Assembly (NCBI RefSeq): GCF_015832195.1
Contig: NC_052019.1
Span: 47,681,016 to 47,745,015 of the forward strand
Source of the DNA: Motacilla alba alba
Taxonomy: Eukaryota > Chordata > Aves > Passeriformes > Motacillidae
DNA length: 64,000 nt
Reading direction: 5' to 3'
Of the stretch, positions 29,455-41,209 are shown in pieces. The notes beneath the pieces are model-generated. The model made no database searches. It had not been told where the DNA came from and worked only from the letters and a program-made list of their open reading frames with translations. Position numbers and translations under genes: made by a program. Numbering within the stretch: position 1 is the first letter of the stretch; every line of letters starts with the position of its first letter.

Positions 29455-29720
29455 CAGCACTGGCGATCTAGGTCAGCCTGGCGCGCGGGATGTGGCATTC
29501 GCTGCCTTCTTTCATAACTGCCTGTAAGAGTTCTGGGGTCATGTTTGTAAACACTGCTGCCATGTGCGCGTAAGCACGTGGCGAGACACCAGCATGACCT
29601 GGAGTGCCAAAGCCAAGAGGTAAAGCTTGGCGCCAGTGTGATGTCGCTAAGCCAACCAACGCCAGCGCCCCGGCTGGCGCACACCCCGCACAGCCCTGGG
29701 AGACACCACGGCGGGGTGTT
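29455..29720 (+). repeat. diverged dispersed repeat, copy A
   Basis: The core at 29542-29601 aligns without gaps over about 60 bases with a second copy at 36508-36567. It shares the start TGTTTGTAAACACT, a central CCAYGTGC and a final TGACCT. Many differences are C/T or G/A changes, several at CpG sites. The flanks of this copy are unusually CpG-rich. The repeat family is not one I can name. Confidence 0.6.
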
Positions 29721-31320
29721 CGAAGGGCAAGTGGGAACCTTTTTCCTGTGTGTGGCACACGTGGACGTGTGCTAATGTTAATGGTGGCCCCGCAGGTTCG
29801 TCTGTCAGTGTAAGCAAATTGCAGTGCTGAATTGTTCTTAAGAAAAATGGGACTCCTTTCTGAACTAAGTCACTTAAATTGGAGCCCACATGGTCCCAGA
29901 ACACAATGCAAAACTGTGACTCTTAGGGAAAAGAACTGTATAAGGGCACATTGCCAAAGTTTCCAAAATTACTTCAAAGACACATAACAGAGACTTCGTG
30001 TCTGTAATAGCTTTTTGCTGGCTTTGCACTGATGAAATTAAGACCATGTTTCAGGCATTTGAGGAAGTAGCTCCTAAATTATTTCTGTTTATCAGTAGAA
30101 GTTGCGTGATATGGCCGGTACAAACAAAAGTCACAAGCCTTTAATTTCCTCTTAATGAGAAATAAGCAGATTCAGCCACCCAAACCTATGCAAAGTTTCA
30201 TCTCACACTGGCCGCACACTTTATGTGCTTCATAGAAAAAAAAAAACAAAAACATGTGACAGGGGGAACAGTCTGTGGTCAGTGTCTCTCTCGATTGTAG
30301 GGGCTCTGTTTCAAGCGCAGCTGTAAGTCTCATTTGCTTTGACCTTTCCTGGGAGAGCTGAGAATAGGACAAAGAGTTAAAGTGTTACCAGTCTCTGCTG
30401 AGTCTGCACTTCTCAGCCAGGCAAGCCAGTGAGGCGGCTGGAAGAGGGTGTGCTCGCAGCAGAGGGTGAGCAGGAGGGGGTGCGGGGAGGGAGAATAAAA
30501 CAAAAGGAGAAAAATAAACTGTGCACACCCCGAAACAAAACAGGGGAACAAGTACAGAAAAAGTGCTCGTCTTTGAAGAATGGGAACTTTTCTGTTTGTT
30601 TCCCTCCATGTAGTTATATCTTGTTATCTGAACTCAAGGTACGGTAGATATATGAGTCCTTGAACTCTGAACTGGTGAGGAGAGTAGCAAAAGTAACTGA
30701 ATACAATTTTAGCTGAGCAGCTGGAAAGAAACAGGCTTTGTCTTTTTGTGCCTCAGCTATAGGAGGCCATTTAACGCTGCAACACACAGCTGTTCAAACC
30801 TCTTTCTTACTGTATGCCAGTGACCTGCTAAAACAAAGCAGAACTAAGGCAGTCTTCTCTGAGTGACAATGCAACTCTGGTTTTAAATGCTAGCTGCTCT
30901 GAATTGTTTGTGTTTTGTTGAGCCCCATCTCTTAAAACTGGACAAGAATTGGTCCCTGGTTTGTTAGTGGGAAATGAAAAAAAATAAAAGTGTCCATTCA
31001 TTTCCACAGGCTTTTTGAAATCCTGCCCTACTGTAAACGTTACCCAATTCCTTAGGAGTGTTTCTGGAAAGCAGAAAAATACCTTCCTCACTGTTGTGTG
31101 TACATCTAGCGAGTGCTCTCCAGTGCTACTACGCTATCGAGCAATGAAGTTTCTATTTTTGACTCACTGTGGACAACCTTGCTCTAAACCCCTGGCCTGA
31201 ATATTGCTTAAATGTAAAATGAGTAAACCTGAACAAGCTAGCAGGCTCCACAGCCCATTATAGCCCTGCCTTCAGCCATGACTGCTACAAGCGGCCAAGA
31301 CCGTGGGTGAAAAACAGGAG
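29721..31320. other. non-coding stretch between repeat copies
   Basis: No gene or named repeat seen. The first 100 bases continue the CpG-rich tail of copy A. The block at 30420-30500 is purine-rich and gives short frames on both strands. Nothing has splice-site pairs with coding-like composition. Confidence 0.5.
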
Positions 31321-31329
31321 CTGTCACAA

Positions 31330-31520
31330 GCTGCAGTGTGGTACCCAGTGGTGCCCGGGGACACCTAGGAGGGCATTTGTAAACAGCATGGCCACGTGCA
31401 CATGAGCCACATGGGGCTGGGCTGGCTGAACCTCCAAACTGCTGTGGGGAGAGGAGCAACTGTGGGAGGCAAGTCCAAATGCTCCGCTCCATTTTTTCCC
31501 AACATATTTGCAGTGGTTGT
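31330..31520 (+). repeat. diverged dispersed repeat, copy B
   Basis: The core begins at 31374 with CATTTGTAAACA, followed by GGCCACGTGCAC and GAGCCACATGG. This matches copies at 29542 and 36508 in order, strand and spacing. About 120 bases downstream a TTTCCCAACA block matches an equivalent block in the 36.5 kb copy. Copy B is the most diverged of the three. The family is unknown to me. Confidence 0.5.
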
Positions 31521-32589
31521 ATCTCTAAACATGGCAGGGAAAAATCCATCTGTCCTTCACGGTCAGCTGCGTCTGCCAGCATCCAGAGATGCTGCATGAG
31601 CTAAATTACCTATTGGATTTTATTTCCAAATGCAGTTCATCATGGATTGTATCACAAGTCCATGGATGTGCTGCAGTTAAATAGGGTGGTTAAATGCACT
31701 ATGTAACCAGGCTGGCTGAGCTATGACTATGATTACAGCGAAGGAATTCTCAAAGGCCAGAGACATTAAAGATTACCATCTCCAATTCAGGTCGAGGAGA
31801 TGAAGGCAGAGTCTTGAACAGAAAGCTATGAATGCTACTGTGCTTAATGTCAGGTCAATGCAGGTTTGTGCAACCCATCTCCAGCAGAGAGATTTCTGAC
31901 AACAAATTAAAATTGGTTTTATTTTGGTATTTTTGCCTCCTTTGAGCTCTGCTACCAAGTATGATGGCAACATGAAGGTTCGTGGACCCTGACAAACCTT
32001 TAATTGATAAAACAGATCAAATGGGAATTGTGTGGTAGATTGGAGCTGATGTACATGAATGGCTTGCAGACTGTGGGAAATCTTGCCTGAATGAATAGGA
32101 GGATCAAGGGTATTAAAGGGAGTTAACTGGAGTACCTACTTATAGAACTGTCATAACTGTTTCACACACTGTGATTAACTGACACAACCTACTACTTTTA
32201 ATTATTTTTATTTTAATTATTTGTTTGGAGGTACATGGAGACACCTACAGTACCAGTAAAATGGAGATAACATTCTTCCCTGCATTCTTTCTCAGTTGGA
32301 CTGGAGGGTTTGAACAGTGCCACAAAGCAAAAAGCAAAAAGTCATCCTTTTCCCTGAAGAGATTTATTTAATTTGCTGAGTTGTTTTGGATAAGCACTGC
32401 TGATTTGGAGGTCTGAAAGTTTGTGCAGCAAAACCAGAACATATTGTCAATCAACAGAAAATGCTACTGAAAACCAAATTCTAAAAGAAAGTGAAAAGTG
32501 TCTAGTTTCTGTTTCTTAAAATTGATACTTCTGTTATCTTAGTAAGCAGAGAAAACGATCAGTAAACTTCTGAATGAGCAGGAAGGAGG
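31521..32589. other. non-coding stretch, no gene recognised
   Basis: AT-rich sequence without recognisable genes or repeats. A short motif near 32260 (GTAAAATGGAGATAA) resembles the tail of MIR-type SINEs, but its flanks do not support a copy. Confidence 0.5.
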
Positions 32590-32670
32590 GTATCATGGGT
32601 AAAGCACTGGGGTTTAGGAGATACGGGTTCAGTTCCCAGCTATACCACAGCTTTCCTGTAGATCTTCTAG
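32590..32670 (+). mobile_element. MIR/CORE-SINE-like fragment (tRNA-derived head)
   Basis: The sequence follows the tRNA-derived head of amniote MIR-type SINEs. A GTAAAGCACTGG block is followed by a GG-rich linker, then a B-box-like GGGTTCAGTTCCCAGC, then TATACCACAG, and then a decayed version of the TTCCTGTGTGACCTT segment. Order and spacing match the MIR family as I remember it. It is an ancient inactive fragment and the core and tail are not recognisable. A degenerate tRNA gene is less likely, because the acceptor-stem and anticodon regions do not fold convincingly. Confidence 0.7.
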
Positions 32671-32865
32671 GGCTGAGAAAAAAGGCACAGAAATGAATGA
32701 CTCCAGCAGGGTTTGTACCACATTGCATGATCTCTGTGTGCTTTGGCTCTCAGTTGTTGCTTAATAATTTTATACCCTTTCTCTCCTTCTTTGCGTGTTT
32801 TGCCTGCTCATTAACATCAGCACCCTGGGGAAAAGGCTGCAGCAGTTCTGCTTAGGAACTCCTCT

Positions 32866-32866
<1 letters not shown>

Positions 32867-32922
<56 letters not shown>
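32867..32922. repeat. (AC)n(AG)n compound microsatellite
   Basis: About 16 AC units (32867-32899) run directly into about 12 AG units (32899-32922) with no interruption. The uninterrupted structure suggests that it is recent and variable in length. Confidence 0.97.
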
Positions 32923-34995
32923 CAGGCACTAATAGTAGCTTCACTTTATTTACTGCAAATATTTAGTTTTTTGAAAGGGAGCTGCCTGCCTCTGCTATAA
33001 ACAAGAGTTACTAACACTCTGGCCCCTTGTGTGCTGCCAGACCCCTTTTCTCTGCCTCTTTTACTGAGTTAAATAGTAAGACAGAAAAAAATGGCTTATG
33101 TTTGTACAGCCCCAAGCACAGTGGGATTCTGTTTCGTGGCTGGGATATGAGGTGCCTCCTAATGTGCAATAATTAATTTCACTCTATCCGCTCTCCTTAT
33201 ATTTAGAAGCATCAGAGTTGCCATCCTGAATTAGATTCATGCTCTAGCTTGTCCAACAAAGTATCTCTAACCACCTCACTGCTTCAAGAAAAAGCAGCTA
33301 TTCTGTTAGTAGCTAGACCCACTCTTCCAGAAGAAAAATTTCTTATTCATCAGCTAGATTCTACATTTTATAGGAAAATACACGTTAACTTGCAACTGCT
33401 TTGAAAAGTTGGGGTTTCTAAGTAAAAAAATGGTTTTTTAGCTTCTATACCTGTAAGTCTTTCCATCCATTTCTTCTCCCTGTTCCCACAAAAAACAAAC
33501 AAACAAACAAAAAAACCAACAAAAAAGCTATGTTTCTTTTTCTTTTTTTCAGTACTACAAAGTATATGACTGACTAGGTGCCTCATTGCTCCAAGTGTCT
33601 CTGGTATAGCTTGGCGAGCCCAAGAAAAATGAATAGGGCTTTGTTAAAATGGCAGTTTGCAGGATCACAAGTCAGCTGACATTGGGGGGAAAAAGCCACC
33701 TATACTTAATGTATTGTCAACTGTACAACACAGACACAGTGGAAAAATAGATAGAAATCTGTATTTTCCTGCCTGATTTCTCACTTCTCATGTAGTACAC
33801 AGATTAATAGAAATAAAACAGATCAGGACAGTTCTTGGTTTTCTTACTGCTTTCTCACACTTACAGAAGTTTCTCTGCATTAAGGATTACAGGGAAGCAG
33901 AAAAGTACAGGTCTGAGGTTATTTAGGAAAAACAAATGTTCCATGTAAAGTATGGAAAGCACCATAGAAACAACAGAGGACTGAAAGGCTGCTGTATTTT
34001 ACTGCTTTGTGTGGTTTTCATCTTTATGAATATCAGGAGTGTTTTTCCCTATTTGGCCTGTATTTTCACTTGCTCCTAGGTATGTGATGTGTACATTTGC
34101 AACTACCTGTGCATGGAATGGGAAACACACTACCATACATTTTCTTTCCCACAAAATGTCTACTAGATATACAAAATGAAAGAAGTGTTAAATCTGACCC
34201 TTTCCAGTTGTTCAGCTTTCATGTTTTTGATTTTTAGTGTTGCCATTTAAGTAATACTGCAGAGCTCTTTTGGGCAGATAAACTTGAAATTAAATAGAAA
34301 AGCATGCAAAGGAGTGCAGAGGGAACAGAAATTTGGTAATCAGAAAGTATGTTAAAATCTGTAATATGTGTGCACACATACCACCACTAGTCCATATCCC
34401 AGGAAGAGGTGAGTCACATGTATTTGCCAGCTTTCATATGTTCTCTTTTAGGGATAAATTGCATTTGTTTTATTAAGCTGTACATGCACTTGGAGCTTCA
34501 TGGAAATACCTCACTTCAGTGGTCATTAACTTTGGGAAAGCAGTAGAAACTCTTGTTTTGCTGCAACAATTCCTTTTCCTCATTTTACTGTGAACAGGAG
34601 AATCCAATGCTACTTGCACACAAGAGAAAATATGCAATCATTCTTTTCTCCTTTTTGCTTACATAAGAGCTGAAAGAGTTTTGTGTCCTTTGGCAAGTAT
34701 AAAAATTTTATAACTTCAAAGAATGTGACTTCAAACACAAGTGAAGTAGCACTGAAAGAACAAACATTAAACAAAGATGAGAAAAAGCATCGGGGGCATG
34801 AAATGGGGGTGAGTGTTGCATGAACAGTTGTCTTTTATTTGAAGGGACAAATCTGGAAAGATGCTAAAGGACACAGAAGATGAGGGCAAAACCCTCCCTC
34901 CAGAATCAGGCCCAGGGTTAATGTTTACCCTTTGATCTCTCTAACAGTGCTAGAAGTGGCAAGAGAAGGAACAAATAGCCAGCACAAACTGAGGA
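32923..34995. other. non-coding stretch, no gene recognised
   Basis: AT-rich sequence with short A or T tracts (for example near 33490-33550). No repeat family or coding-like exon was recognised. Confidence 0.5.
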
Positions 34996-35595
34996 ATGCC
35001 TTTGTCACGTATTCTCTCACATGCTTTCCTCTTGCTTGCTACCTTCTGCTGCCCAGACAGTGCAAGAGTAATGGGAACAGTAGGTCAAAAAAAAAGACCA
35101 GAAAAGAAAATGAAAGGTGGCAAAGAGCTTACTGAAACAGAAGCAGATTCTGGATACGACACAAATTATTTTATCCTGCAAATGAGAAGACACCACTGTA
35201 GTGTAATTACAAAATTAGAGTGTTGTAATAGACATCAAAAGAAAATGGGAGCAACCAATGTGAACATACAACTGCTAGCAGAAGCCATGTGTATAACAAG
35301 ATCTGTGATCAGCCTTCCTACTCTGTTGCATTACAGCGAATACCATGACTCATCCAGACAAATTCAGAACATGGAAGAGGCATTTGTACCAACTGCTTCT
35401 CGCTATGAGGAGAAAACAGATCCTAGGATTCATTTTGTAAAGCAAGTAATGTGCTTTGCACAATGTTCTGAGTGCTTCCTGCAAAACTGCCTAAGAAAGT
35501 CTGAAAAATGTGCATGGGACTGGATAAGGAACATTAGAACATCTGATAATAAGGTCCTGCAGCACATGCAGGGCATAGGCTTCAAGTGTCTTTGA
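34996..35595 (+). CDS. 199-codon open frame, no family recognised
   Basis: This is the longest ATG-initiated frame in the AT-rich part of the window. A stop codon (TGA at 34990) lies two codons before the ATG. Assuming about 40% GC, a rough estimate puts fewer than 0.05 frames of this length in 64 kb by chance, so it is mildly surprising. The predicted protein is Cys-rich near its C-terminus (for example CFAQCSECFLQNC), has no clear signal peptide or membrane segment beyond a weakly hydrophobic first 20 residues, and matches nothing I know. Codon third positions show no bias toward G or C, unlike the better exon candidates at 62 kb. It may be a chance frame, a decayed retrocopy or a lineage-specific gene. 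No polyadenylated tail follows on this strand. Confidence 0.2.
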   Translation: MPLSRILSHAFLLLATFCCPDSARVMGTVGQKKRPEKKMKGGKELTETEADSGYDTNYFILQMRRHHCSVITKLECCNRHQKKMGATNVNIQLLAEAMCITRSVISLPTLLHYSEYHDSSRQIQNMEEAFVPTASRYEEKTDPRIHFVKQVMCFAQCSECFLQNCLRKSEKCAWDWIRNIRTSDNKVLQHMQGIGFKCL

Positions 35596-35757
35596 AGACC
35601 AGAACTGGCCTGACAGGTTTGGTTTAGGTCCACAGGCAAGAGCATGAAACACGTTGTCAGCTGGGTCCTTCTGACCAGCTACAGTGCATTTTCACAGAAC
35701 CACAAAATTTTTGTCTCTGCAAGGAATCCCCAATAATTAACACCACTTCTCCCCTCC

Positions 35758-35790
35758 TTTTTTTTTCTTTTTTCTTTTTTTTTTTTTTTT
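35758..35790. repeat. T-rich tract (minus-strand A tract)
   Basis: A near-pure T run with two C interruptions. On the minus strand it reads as a poly(A)-like tract, but no retrocopy was recognised next to it. Confidence 0.9.
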
Positions 35791-36430
35791 GAGCAACAGA
35801 TTGGTGGCATTATTCATTTGGTTGGGTAAATGCAGAATTTCCACCAAGCTTCTTACATCTAATGGAGATCCAAAACTTGCCTTGCAGTGGTATAAGCTTT
35901 CGTAATGGCAACGCCTCTTTGTGTCAACATGTCTCATTAAGTAATAAGGACTTTCAGCTATTTGATTTTACTCATAAAGTTAGTGGGATTCACCATTTCT
36001 TTCTTGTTCTTTAAAAAGGGAATTGTTCTAGTATCCTAACAGGCAATGAATCATGCTTAATTAAGGAAAAAATATATAACCATTTACAGTGGGATTCTTA
36101 TATTGTAAAGAGCTGGTTTGCCATAAAAGCTTTTGGGACTTGAATTAATTATACATTTTTAAAAGGGGAGGAGGGGCACAAAAATAATTTGAAACCTTTG
36201 CAACAATTCCCTTAACCCCCATCTCATTCTTCGGGTCAGTCTGTTCCAGACAAACCCGTCAACACAGCCCAGACTGCGCTCAAGTGCAGAGTGAAAAAAC
36301 AACAGCATTCGACAAAGGATCCAGCGGTCTAGAATGCAACACAGATGCAGAAAGCTCAGCCAAAACCCAAACTATGATATGAGTTCTTAAAACTCTGCAT
36401 TTTTTTATTTCTGTCCCCCTCCTCCGCAGT
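35791..36430. other. non-coding stretch
   Basis: AT-rich sequence without recognised genes or repeats, ending at the third dispersed repeat copy. Confidence 0.5.
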
Positions 36431-36439
36431 CCGTGAGGA

Positions 36440-36640
36440 CCAGGGACATTCCTAGAACTCTGTCCTCACTGGCTGCGTCAAGGCAGCTGCCGAGGATGCT
36501 GGGACACTGTTTGTAAACACTCAAACCACGTGCACGCAACCACATGGAGAGTCACCGTCCTGACCTAAACCTACCCACTTGGTAAGCCGGGGTTTCGCTG
36601 CAATGGAGCCAAATCCTTTCCCAACACGTTGTGACTTAGA
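36440..36640 (+). repeat. diverged dispersed repeat, copy C
   Basis: The core at 36508-36567 aligns ungapped with copy A (29542-29601) over about 60 bases. It contains TGTTTGTAAACACT and CCACGTGCACGC. A downstream TTTCCCAACAC block (about 36618) pairs with TTTCCCAACAT of copy B. All three copies lie on the same strand within 7 kb. Confidence 0.6.
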
Positions 36641-37915
36641 GCAGCTCACGCCAGGACACTGGAACACAAACTTGGACTGCTGATGCATTATTGGAAAGGA
36701 GATTAGGCAGCAGAGTTGTTTAAACTTTAGTCATTGAAATGTGAGTTTAAGGACAGGGTAGCTCATGTCGAGTGCTGAAGATGTTCTTTATACAGCTGCA
36801 AAAATTGAACTTAAACCTGGAAACTTCCCCTCCCCCATGCATACACCTGGTAAAACCAATATTCCTATGCTGGGAAAACATGTGGAATGTATTTGAGGTA
36901 GAAGTAATGCTGTAGAACATGTGAAGATTATTTCATGTTGTCTAAATTGCATCATAGTATTTAATCAGAGGGTAGATGGTACTGTCCTGTACCTGGAGAA
37001 GACACTTCCAAGGGGTATTTGGTTATTGAGCTATTCCTGGTTATCTTAGCTATCTAAACACTCACCTGCTCACTTCTTTGAAACTGTCTGTTGTGGTTTA
37101 ACAAAACTTTGTACTTGATTAGGCTTAGAATGCAGAATTTTCCTTTCTTGCTGAACTTGAGCATAGAACAAGCCTATTCCTTTCCACACTGCAACAGAAA
37201 TGCCTCCTGTATTTAACGTTTTATTTTTGTTTTAGTAAGAGGAAAAACACACACACAAGGAATTAGGTCAAATACTGCAAGCCTTTATTTGTCTGTAAGA
37301 ATAATCCTTCTGGGATTTCTTGCCATATGTATACTACAAGGCAACAACACTCCAACTTGGAATCCCCACCTCCACAGAAAACTTTGCTTTTTAAAGACAG
37401 CCTCAATTTTGTTCAGGTTACTAAGATGATTCAGCATTCTGGAAGGTGTTTTACAGAGATGAACAAGCCTGCTTGAAAAGACAGACAGGAATCTAAATCT
37501 TTATGCCTTTTATTTGTTAAAGTGTTTTTCAAAGCATGGCAATTGTCTTTAAAGTGACCTCAGATTTAAAATTCTTTACGGTGAAAAACTAGTAGAAAAC
37601 TCTTTCTGATCCACCTATAAGTTAGGACATTTTTTTTTCTTCATTTCGAGAACAGTGTGAGATACATGAGTAAAATTAGTTAGCTATTCTTTCTATTTCT
37701 CAGACCTTGTTTTTCTCTACCTTCTTCCTCCCTGCTACGTAATGCAATGCGAGGCACATTCCCAGTATTTTAATCCAGACAACCTTTTTGGGTCAGTCAT
37801 CAGCTGTCCTTGGGATTAGTCCAGCTGATGCCGGAGGGTCAGAATTTTATTCCTTAACCCCATCATCTCTGCATCCACCCACTGAGCAGTTTCTTGGCAA
37901 AATGGGTGATTTTCC
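36641..37915. other. non-coding stretch
   Basis: No gene or named repeat recognised. AT-rich sequence with only very short open frames. Confidence 0.5.
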
Positions 37916-37957
37916 ATATATATACATATATATATGTATATATACACACACATATAG
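37916..37957. repeat. (TA)n tract containing a 28-bp perfect palindrome
   Basis: Positions 37917-37944 read identically on both strands: a TA-alternating sequence with one TACATA and its mirror TATGTA. The tract continues into TACACACACATA. Such sequences can extrude as cruciforms and are often unstable or fragile. Confidence 0.95.
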
Positions 37958-40429
37958 ATTTTTTTAATGCAAACTTATCTACCCTGAGGTAAGGCAGAAG
38001 TGATTTCTTTTCAATGGGTGACCAAGAGGATGATTACTCATGGTACTTTCCATTTGTAAGGCTTTATTATCTAGGATTATTGGGACAAGGTATGCAAATT
38101 GAACATGTAAGCAGTGATGATAAAGTAGCAACCAGAACTATGGCAACTTGTTAGTAGTTACTTGTTCAGTGTTCAAAAGCATATTTCTGCTGCAGAATGT
38201 CACTAAATGAGTAAGATGGTACTCACTGCCTTATGAAGTAAGGGATGGGAATAATGCTGCAAGTGAGATTGATTCATACAATTCTCTTTTTGGCTTTCAG
38301 CCATGATGCAGTCATATGCTTTATCTCTGTCAGACTACAGCTTTTTTTTTATTTTTTTTAAATAATGAATCATAGTACACCCCACTCCATTTCAGAACCA
38401 GTACATTGCCTTTCAAAATGATGTCACAACACTTAATGCTGCTGGCTGACAGCCTTAACAGCAATCAGAGAGTTGGACTAAATAAATACTGTATATTATT
38501 TGCCAAAATAATTTGTGGTTGTGTTCTCCAGCGCAGTTTCCAAGATAACCACTGACTCTACTTGAAACTTGGCAACTTTGTTCTACCACTTTCAAGCTCC
38601 AGTTGTGAAGCTAGCTTACAGATGCTGCTACCATGCCTAGAGCTACTGTGCAGCAGCCCAGTGAGAGAGGTAGAGGGGTCACTCCCTGTGACCAGCCAAA
38701 TTTGACAGCTCTTCGGAATTCCACCTTGACAAATTGTCAGCTTTTTAAAAAGGACCTTACTTGGCTCCTGGTGAAACATGAAATACATCTTCCACTTGGA
38801 ACTAAATGGAACAAGGGATTTAAAGTCACTGCTTAGGCACACTCTGATAAAAACACTACTGTCCATGCAAGTAACTTAGGAGTGAGGCACTCCCTGTAAA
38901 CCTGGCCAGGCTCAGTAACATTAATCCAACCTGACCTTCATGTTTTTTCAAGCAGCAGATTTGTTCCAAAATATGATGAGCATCTTTTTTCCCCCCTTTT
39001 CTTTAGGGCTGTCTGGCTGTTGTTAATATTTAAGGGAACACTGTGGAGGACACAGGCCAGCAGCATCTGAAGTGCTTGGGCAAGAAGGAATAGTCCCATC
39101 CAGCTTTGGCAGCTGAAATGTCCGTTTCAGCAGCTACAGGTTCTCCTAATTCCGCATGCAAAAGCCAAAACATTTACAACCTTGTATTTCTGCTACCCAG
39201 TGCAGCACTGGTACCAACAAGAGACCTTAGAAATCTGTCCATCATAATAACTGAATAACTCCGCAACAAGAGCACGGTTCTTGTTCTTTACACAATGCTG
39301 ACATGCCAAAGTCTAAGACCATGTGCACTGTATAAAAACAATACCAGTTTTTCTGGCTAAAAGCCACCACAATCAATCACCACAATGCCAAAGTTGTCGT
39401 TAAAAATCTTACTACCAACAGCGATAGTTCTGTAGATTCAGGTGCCTCAGTGTCTACTGTTCAGCCTTGTCTTCTTTCGAATGGACAATACAAAACCACT
39501 TTCTGAGGTTCCCTGGGTGCATTCACAAATGGTTTTTTTATACCACTTCCCAAAATATAACAACTCTTTCCACTGGAAAATGACTTTTGAGTTCTTCATC
39601 TCACATTAACAGCAGTTTAGTACCACCCCCAAAACACTGTTGTCTTCCACAGCTTTGCATTCCCTTTTTTCCCTCCTCCCCTCACCCTGGCTTCTAGATT
39701 TAAATGTTTTCTTACTTCACTGGCAGGGGTCATTCTAAGCTTTCCAAGAGAGAGACAAAATACTGCCCAACAGAGATTTTTTTTTCATTGGTTCCAAAAG
39801 GTGTTTTTCTGTGGGATAAAATCCAAGATGGGTACATTGTTTCAGAGAGTTAACAGCAACAGCAACTCCAATTTAGACATGACTATTGATCATTGACATC
39901 TCCCTGTTGAGTATCTTCGGCAACCACGTCCTGTTTTGCACTTTACAGCCTCCAAAGTGCAACAGTGGAATACACATGCAGATACACAAGTGAATGTGTG
40001 ACTGCGCTCACCCCCTGCTGCAGTAAGTCAACCTGCCATTAACGCGCGAATGGAACGGCCTCATTAGCCGACAAACAACACCCACTGACCTGCTTTCACT
40101 AGGGACAGTGTTATCGGCTCATCTCTGAAACTCGTAAACTTCACGTTGAAAGGGAGAAGAGGAAAAGAAAATTATGCTGAACATACATTCAGAGCTGCCG
40201 ATCACTGCTCAAAGCCTGCACATTGGCATGCCGCTCATCATGGAAAGCAAATCTTATGATGAGATCTTAAGCTGCAGCGTTTCGATGAAAGCACGCTAGA
40301 CCACATCACTTTTCCCTTCGCCTCACTCCGAAAAGGAAAATTACTTAGCAGAAAAGAGTCTGCTGAATTTCCAACACTCAGACCGCGAGCCGAAAAGCCC
40401 CCTTTTAACTCTGGGCAAGAGAATCAGTG
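37958..40429. other. non-coding approach to the CpG island
   Basis: AT-rich until about 40 kb, then CpG content rises. Scattered CpG motifs such as TAACGCGCGAA (about 40038) lie in the island shore. The block at 40196-40315 looks information-rich and could be a conserved element. No exon was identified. Confidence 0.5.
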
Positions 40430-40996
40430 CTGGTGTCTCAGGGGGTGATTTAACGCCGATAAACGCCGCGATGCGAGCGAGCGAGCGCGCACTGCCGCGC
40501 GTCCGACTCAGGCGCGGGGAGGTTGTTGCTCTTGCCTGTCATCTGGCGGGGAACGAGCCTGACCTCGCCGAAAGCGTTCTTTTGGGGGAACACGCTCGGG
40601 AAAGTGATTCTCCTTTTCATCCCGTGGCCGCATTGTGCCCCGACGGCGGGGTTGAGCGACGCGGGCGAAACGCGCGTGTGGATCGTTGCACGGAAAACGG
40701 GAGGCCTCGCTCCGAGCCCCCGCCTCGCCCGCACGCACTTCTCCCTCCCGAGCCCCCCGGCACCGCGGTCCGCTCGCCACCCCCTCGCCCTCCCCAGGCC
40801 CCGCAAGCCCCCCGCCTCTCTCCCCTCTCCCCGGGCTGCGCCCGCCTTTGTGTCCGCCCGGGGCCGGGGAGCGGCACAAAGCCGGGGCGCCTCCGGCCGC
40901 CGTCCCCCGTCCGCAGACAAAGGCGCGGGGAGGGGCGGCGAGGCGAAGCCTGGGTCCGGCCCCGTGGGGAGGGGGCGGCGGCGCCCCCCGCCGCCC

Positions 40997-41006
40997 CTGT
41001 CAATCA
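40997..41006 (-). promoter_or_regulatory. PBX-PREP/MEIS decamer site
   Basis: The minus strand reads TGATTGACAG, the canonical composite site for PBX1 with PREP1 or MEIS1. It lies in the CpG island next to GCCATGTTGG, a YY1-core-like sequence at 41007-41016. PREP1 is known to favour this decamer near transcription starts. A 10-base exact match at this location is suggestive; binding is inferred. Confidence 0.6.
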
Positions 41007-41209
41007 GCCATGTTGGGGGACCCGCGGCGGCGCCCCCTCCTCGCCGACCCCCGGCGGCGCGGCGCGGCGCTGCCCCGCGACACCTCCCGGCGGTGCCGGG
41101 CGGGGAAGGCGGCCGGCGCGGGGATCCCGCTCTGACCTCTGCCGCGTCCCTCAGCCTCGCCGACATCCAGCACGCACAGCCCGGGCGCCGCGCTCCCCGC
41201 TCCTACAGC

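Noticed and set aside
32625..32650. B-box-like GGGTTCAGTTCCC suggesting a tRNA gene
   Set aside because: No acceptor stem or anticodon arm could be paired. The flanking order matches a MIR-type SINE head instead.
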